Positions 32,407 through 33,576 of a stretch of DNA of 33,576 bases are shown here, one piece after another; position 1 is the first letter of the stretch, and each line of letters opens with the position of its first letter. Under the pieces are notes generated by a model. The model saw only the letters and a list, made by a program, of their open reading frames with translations, did no database searches and was not told the DNA's origin. The position numbers were made by a program, and so were the translations under genes. Where the stretch lies: contig JAEWOG010000095.1 in assembly GCA_023460975.1 (NCBI GenBank), positions 1-33,576 on the forward strand, given 5' to 3'. The stretch is from Actinomycetes bacterium (GTDB lineage: Bacteria; Actinomycetota; Actinomycetes; Propionibacteriales; Nocardioidaceae).

Positions 32407-33237
32407 ATGAGCACCGTCAGAGAACACCGCTTCACCCCCACCGAGCCCGTCGAGCTCTACGTCGAGAACGCGCGAGGCATCGTCCGGATCGAGTCCTCCG
32501 ACGACGGCGCCGTCCACGTCCGCGTCACCGGACAACGCGCCGATGAGTTCGTCATCGAGGCCGACGGCGAGCAGGTCCGCGTGGTCGGGCCCCGACGCGG
32601 CGGCTTCGGTGGCCGCGACACCGAGGCCGAGGTCCGCATCGCCACCCCCGACGGCAACGCCCTGGCCGCAAAGCTCGGCAGCAGCGACCTCGTCTCGAGC
32701 GCACCGCTGGGACGCACATGGATCAACTCCGGCTCGGGCGACCTGCGCCTGGCAAGCATCACCGGGCCGTACGAGGTGCAGAGCGGTTCAGGCGACGTCA
32801 CCGTCGAGGTGGCGACCGGGATCGGACGCATCAAGTCGGGCTCCGGCGACGTACGGCTCGCCGAGGCCCGCGGGCGGCTCGAGCTGAGCACCGGCAGCGG
32901 CGACGTGCGGCTGGGCCACCCGTACGGACCCTTCACCGGCAAGACCGGCAGCGGCGACGTCACCGTCGATGAAGTGGCCGACGACCTGACCCTCAACACG
33001 GGGACGGGCGACCTGGTCGTGGGTCACGCCCGCGCCGGCCGCCTCGACATGGTGACCGCCAGCGGCGACGTCCGCATCGGCATCACGGCCGGCACCCCCG
33101 TGTGGACCGACCTCAGCACCGTCACCGGCGCAATCGCGAGCGACCTGCCCGCGACCGGCGCCCCCGCGGACGGGCAGGACCACGTCGAGGTCCGCGCACG
33201 TACCGCCACCGGCGACATCGCCCTTCAGGCCCGCTGA
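32407..33237 (+). CDS. DUF4097-family beta-solenoid protein
   Basis: 276 aa without signal peptide or membrane helix. From about residue 100 there are seven repeats of roughly 18-19 residues with the core S/TGSGDV/L (NSGSGDLRL, QSGSGDVTV, KSGSGDVRL, STGSGDVRL, KTGSGDVTV, NTGTGDLVV, TASGDVRI), predicting a right-handed beta-helix. The N-terminal 80 residues are a beta-rich cap. ATG 32407 has GGAG five bases upstream. It follows the RHH gene by 67 bp and is followed closely by a 34-aa ORF. DUF4097 genes often lie near PadR/HAAS genes, as here. Molecular function unknown. Confidence 0.85.
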   Translation: MSTVREHRFTPTEPVELYVENARGIVRIESSDDGAVHVRVTGQRADEFVIEADGEQVRVVGPRRGGFGGRDTEAEVRIATPDGNALAAKLGSSDLVSSAPLGRTWINSGSGDLRLASITGPYEVQSGSGDVTVEVATGIGRIKSGSGDVRLAEARGRLELSTGSGDVRLGHPYGPFTGKTGSGDVTVDEVADDLTLNTGTGDLVVGHARAGRLDMVTASGDVRIGITAGTPVWTDLSTVTGAIASDLPATGAPADGQDHVEVRARTATGDIALQAR

Positions 33238-33258
33238 TTCCCAAGGAAGGATTTCGAC

Positions 33259-33363
33259 ATGTACGAGTCACCCACCGAACTGGAACTCATCGCCCGCGCC
33301 CGGCGTACGGAACTGCTCCGCGGCCGCCGCTCCCAGCGCGACAGGACTGGCCGGCGCCGCTGA
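33259..33363 (+). CDS. 34-aa basic small protein
   Basis: Short ORF beginning MYESPTELELIARARRTELL and ending in an arginine-rich stretch. It is preceded by AAGGAAGG eight bases before the ATG, the clearest Shine-Dalgarno in this part of the window, and lies 21 bp after the DUF4097 stop. The first 20 residues could form an amphipathic helix and the C-terminal third is strongly basic. I recognise no family. Operon position suggests a role with the RHH/DUF4097 pair. It ends 8 bp before the repeat array. Confidence 0.6.
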   Translation: MYESPTELELIARARRTELLRGRRSQRDRTGRRR

Positions 33364-33371
33364 CCTGGGGC

Positions 33372-33576
33372 GTCATACAAACCGGCCTCCGACCCCCGAC
33401 CGTCATACAAAACTTGGCACGGCGTCATACAAACCCGCCCCCGACCCCCCGCCGTCATACAAACCCGCACCCATACGTACGGATCCGTATGACACCCAGC
33501 CGGCAGACGCCGATCCGTATGACACATGACCCACTACGCGCCGGTTCGTATGACGCGGACCCCCGCCGTCACACAT
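33372..33576. repeat. Second phased GTCATAC/GTATGAC array
   Basis: GTCATAC starts at 33372, 33402, 33424 and 33454; GTATGAC at 33487, 33517 and 33548; a degenerate GTCACAC at 33568. Spacings are 30, 22, 30, 33, 30, 31 and 20 bp. The architecture matches the left array: forward copies, a 33-bp junction containing CACCCATACGTACGG, then reverse copies. It continues past the window end. It lies directly downstream of the 34-aa ORF. No gene is visible in it. Confidence 0.9.

Noticed and set aside
31791..33237. Toxin-antitoxin locus based on the HicB-like RHH domain
   Set aside because: No HicA, RelE, PIN or other toxin-like ORF flanks it; the partner is a DUF4097 solenoid protein.
1..33576. Mobile elements, tRNA or rRNA genes
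   Set aside because: No transposase, integrase, att-like duplications, T-loop GGTTCRA with cloverleaf, or rRNA sequence was recognised on either strand.

Overview
This is a high-GC actinobacterial chromosome segment. The gene set (A-B-fused Mrp antiporter, actinobacterial bifunctional PutA, EtfD-type membrane Fe-S oxidoreductase, class F-like sortase, Pkn-type kinase) and frequent GTG/TTG starts suggest a Nocardioidaceae-like organism (Nocardioides/Aeromicrobium group). The genus is inference only. No rRNA, tRNA, transposase, integrase, phage gene or CRISPR array was seen.

Layout. 1-592: a repeat array built on GTCATAC/GTATGAC, abutting the 3' end of mnhG. 570-6837 (-): Mrp cation/proton antiporter operon mrpAB-C-D-E-F-G, translationally coupled throughout. 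7011-9029 (+): two CitE-superfamily genes, a Chloroflexus-type malyl-CoA lyase and an Mcl2/CitE-like protein. 9115-10464 (-): polytopic GT87-like membrane protein. 10679-14167 (-): putA, divergent from a LysR regulator (14323-15234). 15238-16245 (-): M48 metalloprotease with a 388-bp structured upstream region. 16634-20079 (-): hutU and hutH, each preceded by the same 16-bp operator, then a divergent IclR regulator (20365-21123). 21124-24356 (-): Ser/Thr kinase with an extracellular FG-GAP propeller, sortase, and a small unknown protein. 24453-27896 (+): etfD with a long repetitive tail. 28065-30085: MarR/MFS divergent pair. 30160-31649 (-): PadR plus HAAS membrane protein. 31791-33363 (+): ribbon-helix-helix protein, DUF4097 solenoid protein and a 34-aa ORF. 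33372-33576: a second GTCATAC array.

How it works together. Much of the window is catabolic: proline and histidine both feed glutamate, the lyases handle malyl-CoA-type thioesters, and EtfD passes electrons from ETF-linked dehydrogenases to the quinone pool. Several modules carry their own regulator with visible operators: LysR/putA, IclR/hut, MarR/MFS, PadR/HAAS and the RHH gene.

The most unusual material is repetitive DNA. (1) A GTCATAC element family forms arrays with roughly 30-31 bp phasing at both window ends and occurs as single inverted pairs beside two genes; in all six places the forward-to-reverse offset is exactly 33 bp. (2) A second dispersed repeat (core GGTCGAGCCTGTCGAGACC and variants) forms hairpins between genes, and the identical 19-mer occurs six times in frame in the tail of EtfD, where it encodes PVEPVET linkers between nine SLFD peptides. 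This looks like an intergenic repeat turned into protein sequence.
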